From Bacillus bingmayongensis (GTDB taxonomy: Bacteria > Bacillota > Bacilli > Bacillales > Bacillaceae_G): 64,000 bases of DNA. The notes beneath the pieces were generated by a model. The model did no database searches and was not told where the DNA came from. It was given only the letters and a program-made list of their open reading frames with translations. The DNA lies in assembly GCF_000299035.1 (NCBI RefSeq), contig NZ_JH921519.1, forward strand, positions 308,089 through 372,088. Reading direction: 5' to 3'. Positions 62,657 to 64,000 of the stretch are shown here, in pieces. The position numbers were made by a program, and so were the translations under genes. How positions within the stretch are numbered: position 1 is the stretch's first letter; each line of letters opens with the position of its first letter.

Positions 62657-62685
62657 AGGATAACAACTTGTACTCAAAAACTCAA
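62657..62685 (-). promoter_or_regulatory. fba: Putative SigA promoter of fba
   Basis: Minus strand TTGAGT (62680-62685), 17 bases, TATCCT (62657-62662). The 110-base leader can fold two small hairpins (CGATAAG/CTTATCG and CTGGT/ACCAG). Confidence 0.5.
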
Positions 62686-62752
62686 CTGTATTCACCTGCT
62701 CATCAGTCCATGTAAACGCTTTTTTTCATATTTTTTATAAAAAATTCATTTT

Positions 62753-63121
62753 TTAAGCCTCTACAGCGATTTCATTTCGTACCGCTTGACGAATTTCATC
62801 AATATCAAATGGCTTAGCAAAGTGCATTAAAGCTCCTAAATCTTTCGCTTCTTGAATCATATCAAGCTCTCCATAAGCAGTCATTAAAATAACTTTAATA
62901 TCTTCATTAATTTCTTTTACATGTTTTAAAATCTCTATACCATCCATACCTGGAATTTTCATATCTAAGATAACTAAATCTGGATTATCCTTTTTCACGA
63001 TATCTAAAGCTTGAAATCCATTTGCTGCTTGAAACGTTTGATAACCTTCTTTTTGGAACACTTCATGCAATAAAACACGAATGCCATATTGATCATCAAC
63101 GATTAAAATTTTCCCTTCCAT
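62753..63121 (-). CDS. spo0F: Sporulation phosphorelay response regulator Spo0F
   Basis: Single receiver domain that takes phosphate from sporulation sensor kinases and passes it to Spo0B. 122 residues. Acidic pocket DD at 9-10, phosphorylated Asp53 in VILDMKIPG, Thr in LMTAYG and Lys in FAKPFD are intact. The ATG at 63121 is preferred; an in-frame TTG lies three codons upstream. AAAGGTTGGGG precedes it. Confidence 0.96.
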   Translation of the reverse strand: MEGKILIVDDQYGIRVLLHEVFQKEGYQTFQAANGFQALDIVKKDNPDLVILDMKIPGMDGIEILKHVKEINEDIKVILMTAYGELDMIQEAKDLGALMHFAKPFDIDEIRQAVRNEIAVEA

Positions 63122-63328
63122 AATCCCCAACCTTTCTATAGTAAATACAAGATTAAAAGCTTCTTATATCTATATCGATATTTATTTTCGCTATTCATCA
63201 CCAAATTCCTTCCTATTCTTTCTTATTTTACCGCCTACTATTTTGTTATGCTAGCCCTATTACTTCGCCTTTCTGAAAAAATAGGCTATAATGAAAGCCG
63301 CCCTAACATACTCGAAAGGAGCAACACG

Positions 63329-63856
63329 ATGTTAAAAATTTTTTCTACTCAACTGAGCGGCTATTTCACAAGAATTTCTCAAAAAGAAGAGATGAACATA
63401 GAAGATAGTGCCCGTCTACTTGCCCAAGCGTTAGTTGGTGATGGCATCGTCTATTTACACGGTACAAAAGAAATGGAAGGCGTTGTTTCAGAAGCATTGC
63501 ACGGCGCAGAGCCACTAAAACAAGCAAAGCGCTTAATAGAAAATGGTAATCAAGCAGAGGTTACCTCCGCAGACCGCGTACTTCTTATCAGTCGTTTTTC
63601 AACAGATGAAAATATCATTTCATTGGCGAAAGGGCTGCAAGAAGAAGGGCACTCCATTGTTGGTATTTCAGCTATCCAAAATAGCGAAATCTCGCTAGAG
63701 CAATTCACAGATGTACATATTGATACAAAATTGCTCAAAGGTTTAATCCCCGATGATGAAGGTAACCGTTATGGATTCCCAAGTTTAATCTTATCTCTAT
63801 TTGCTTATCACGGATTAAAATTTACAATTGATGAAATAATAAACGAATATGAGTAA
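63329..63856 (+). CDS. ywjG: YwjG family protein (DUF2529)
   Basis: 175 residues from the ATG at 63329 with AAAGGAG upstream; the frame is open to 63248. The protein resembles a small SIS-like fold (DRVLLISRFSTDENIISLA), as in DUF2529. Function unknown. Divergent from spo0F and convergent with pyrG, as in other bacilli. A TATAAT box is at 63287-63292. Confidence 0.85.
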   Translation: MLKIFSTQLSGYFTRISQKEEMNIEDSARLLAQALVGDGIVYLHGTKEMEGVVSEALHGAEPLKQAKRLIENGNQAEVTSADRVLLISRFSTDENIISLAKGLQEEGHSIVGISAIQNSEISLEQFTDVHIDTKLLKGLIPDDEGNRYGFPSLILSLFAYHGLKFTIDEIINEYE

Positions 63857-63858
63857 AG

Positions 63859-63890
63859 GAAAAAGGCGTCCAAATTTGGACGCCTTTTTA
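63859..63890. terminator. Bidirectional terminator between ywjG and pyrG
   Basis: AAAAGGCGTCCA / TGGACGCCTTTT stem with an 8-base AT-rich centre, A and T tracts on both sides. Confidence 0.88.
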
Positions 63891-64000
63891 TTACTTGCTT
63901 TCTTTGTTCGTAATAGAAGCTTTTACGAAATCATGGAACAATGGTTGTGGACGATTTGGACGAGATACAAGTTCTGGGTGGAACTGTGCTGCCACGAACC
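63891..64000 (-). CDS. pyrG: CTP synthase (partial, C-terminus only)
   Basis: The last 36 codons of a minus-strand gene that continues past the window edge. They read [20 protein letters not shown] then [20 protein letters not shown] contains the His and Glu of the glutamine amidotransferase triad, and the sequence matches the C-terminus of CTP synthase. Position after spo0F/ywjG is conserved in bacilli. Confidence 0.9.

Overview
The window is chromosomal DNA of a low-GC, spore-forming Firmicute, almost certainly a member of the Bacillus cereus group. Evidence: five sporulation genes (spoIIID, spoIIQ, spoIID, spoIIR, spo0F); gene order that follows the Bacillus chromosome (mbl-spoIIID, spoIIQ, spoIID-murAA-ywmB-ywzB, atp operon, upp-glyA-ywlG-rpiB-ywlE-mntP-ywlC-ywlB-spoIIR-prmC-prfA, tdk-rpmE-rho-glpX-murAB-fba-spo0F-ywjG-pyrG); an 11-gene complex I operon inserted between atp and ywzB; and two families of short interspersed repeats that resemble cereus-group bcr elements. 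Most genes are on the minus strand. Family and synteny statements come from recognition of the sequences; no database search was run.

Layout. 1-5.0 kb: a polyglycerol-phosphate (teichoic acid type) cluster: tagH (cut by the window edge), tagG, two CDP-glycerol glycerophosphotransferases and tagD. 5.4-9.6 kb: mbl, spoIIID, a polysaccharide-deacetylase-like membrane protein lacking key catalytic residues, a 44-residue membrane protein, and spoIIQ with a five-unit repeat tail. 9.7-12.4 kb: a two-gene ABC exporter and its probable regulator, a degenerate ABC ATPase fused to a LytTR DNA-binding domain. 12.6-14.2 kb: acyl-CoA synthetase. 14.2-15.1 kb: a locus encoding a 26-residue hydrophobic peptide, with a consensus promoter, a possible CcpA site and long perfect hairpins on both sides. 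15.1-19.0 kb: spoIID, murAA, ywmB, ywzB. 19.2-29.6 kb: nuoABCDHIJKLMN without nuoEFG; NuoC carries a large Ala/Lys repeat. 30.0-33.6 kb: a PAS-GGDEF-EAL membrane protein and a DUF975 protein. 33.9-41.5 kb: the atp operon, interrupted by interspersed repeats. 42.0-46.3 kb: upp, glyA, ywlG, rpiB, ywlE. 46.6-48.6 kb: glucose EIIA, DoxX, flavin reductase. 48.6-49.8 kb: a 122-bp tandem array and two small broken genes. 49.8-55.4 kb: mntP, ywlC, ywlB, spoIIR, prmC, prfA. 55.5-64 kb: repeats, tdk, rpmE (type B), rho, glpX, murAB, fba, spo0F, ywjG and the 3' end of pyrG.

Functional themes are energy conversion (complex I-like proton pump plus F-type ATP synthase), envelope construction (two MurA paralogues, Mbl, glycerol-phosphate polymer synthesis and export), the mother cell-forespore programme, and central metabolism or translation housekeeping. 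No rRNA, tRNA, CRISPR array, prophage or transposase gene was seen. The best candidates for something undescribed are the small-peptide locus at 14.65-14.9 kb, the LytTR/pseudo-ABC regulator with its two 21-bp-spaced direct repeats, the paired operator upstream of doxX, and the 122-bp repeat family that interrupts the atp operon.
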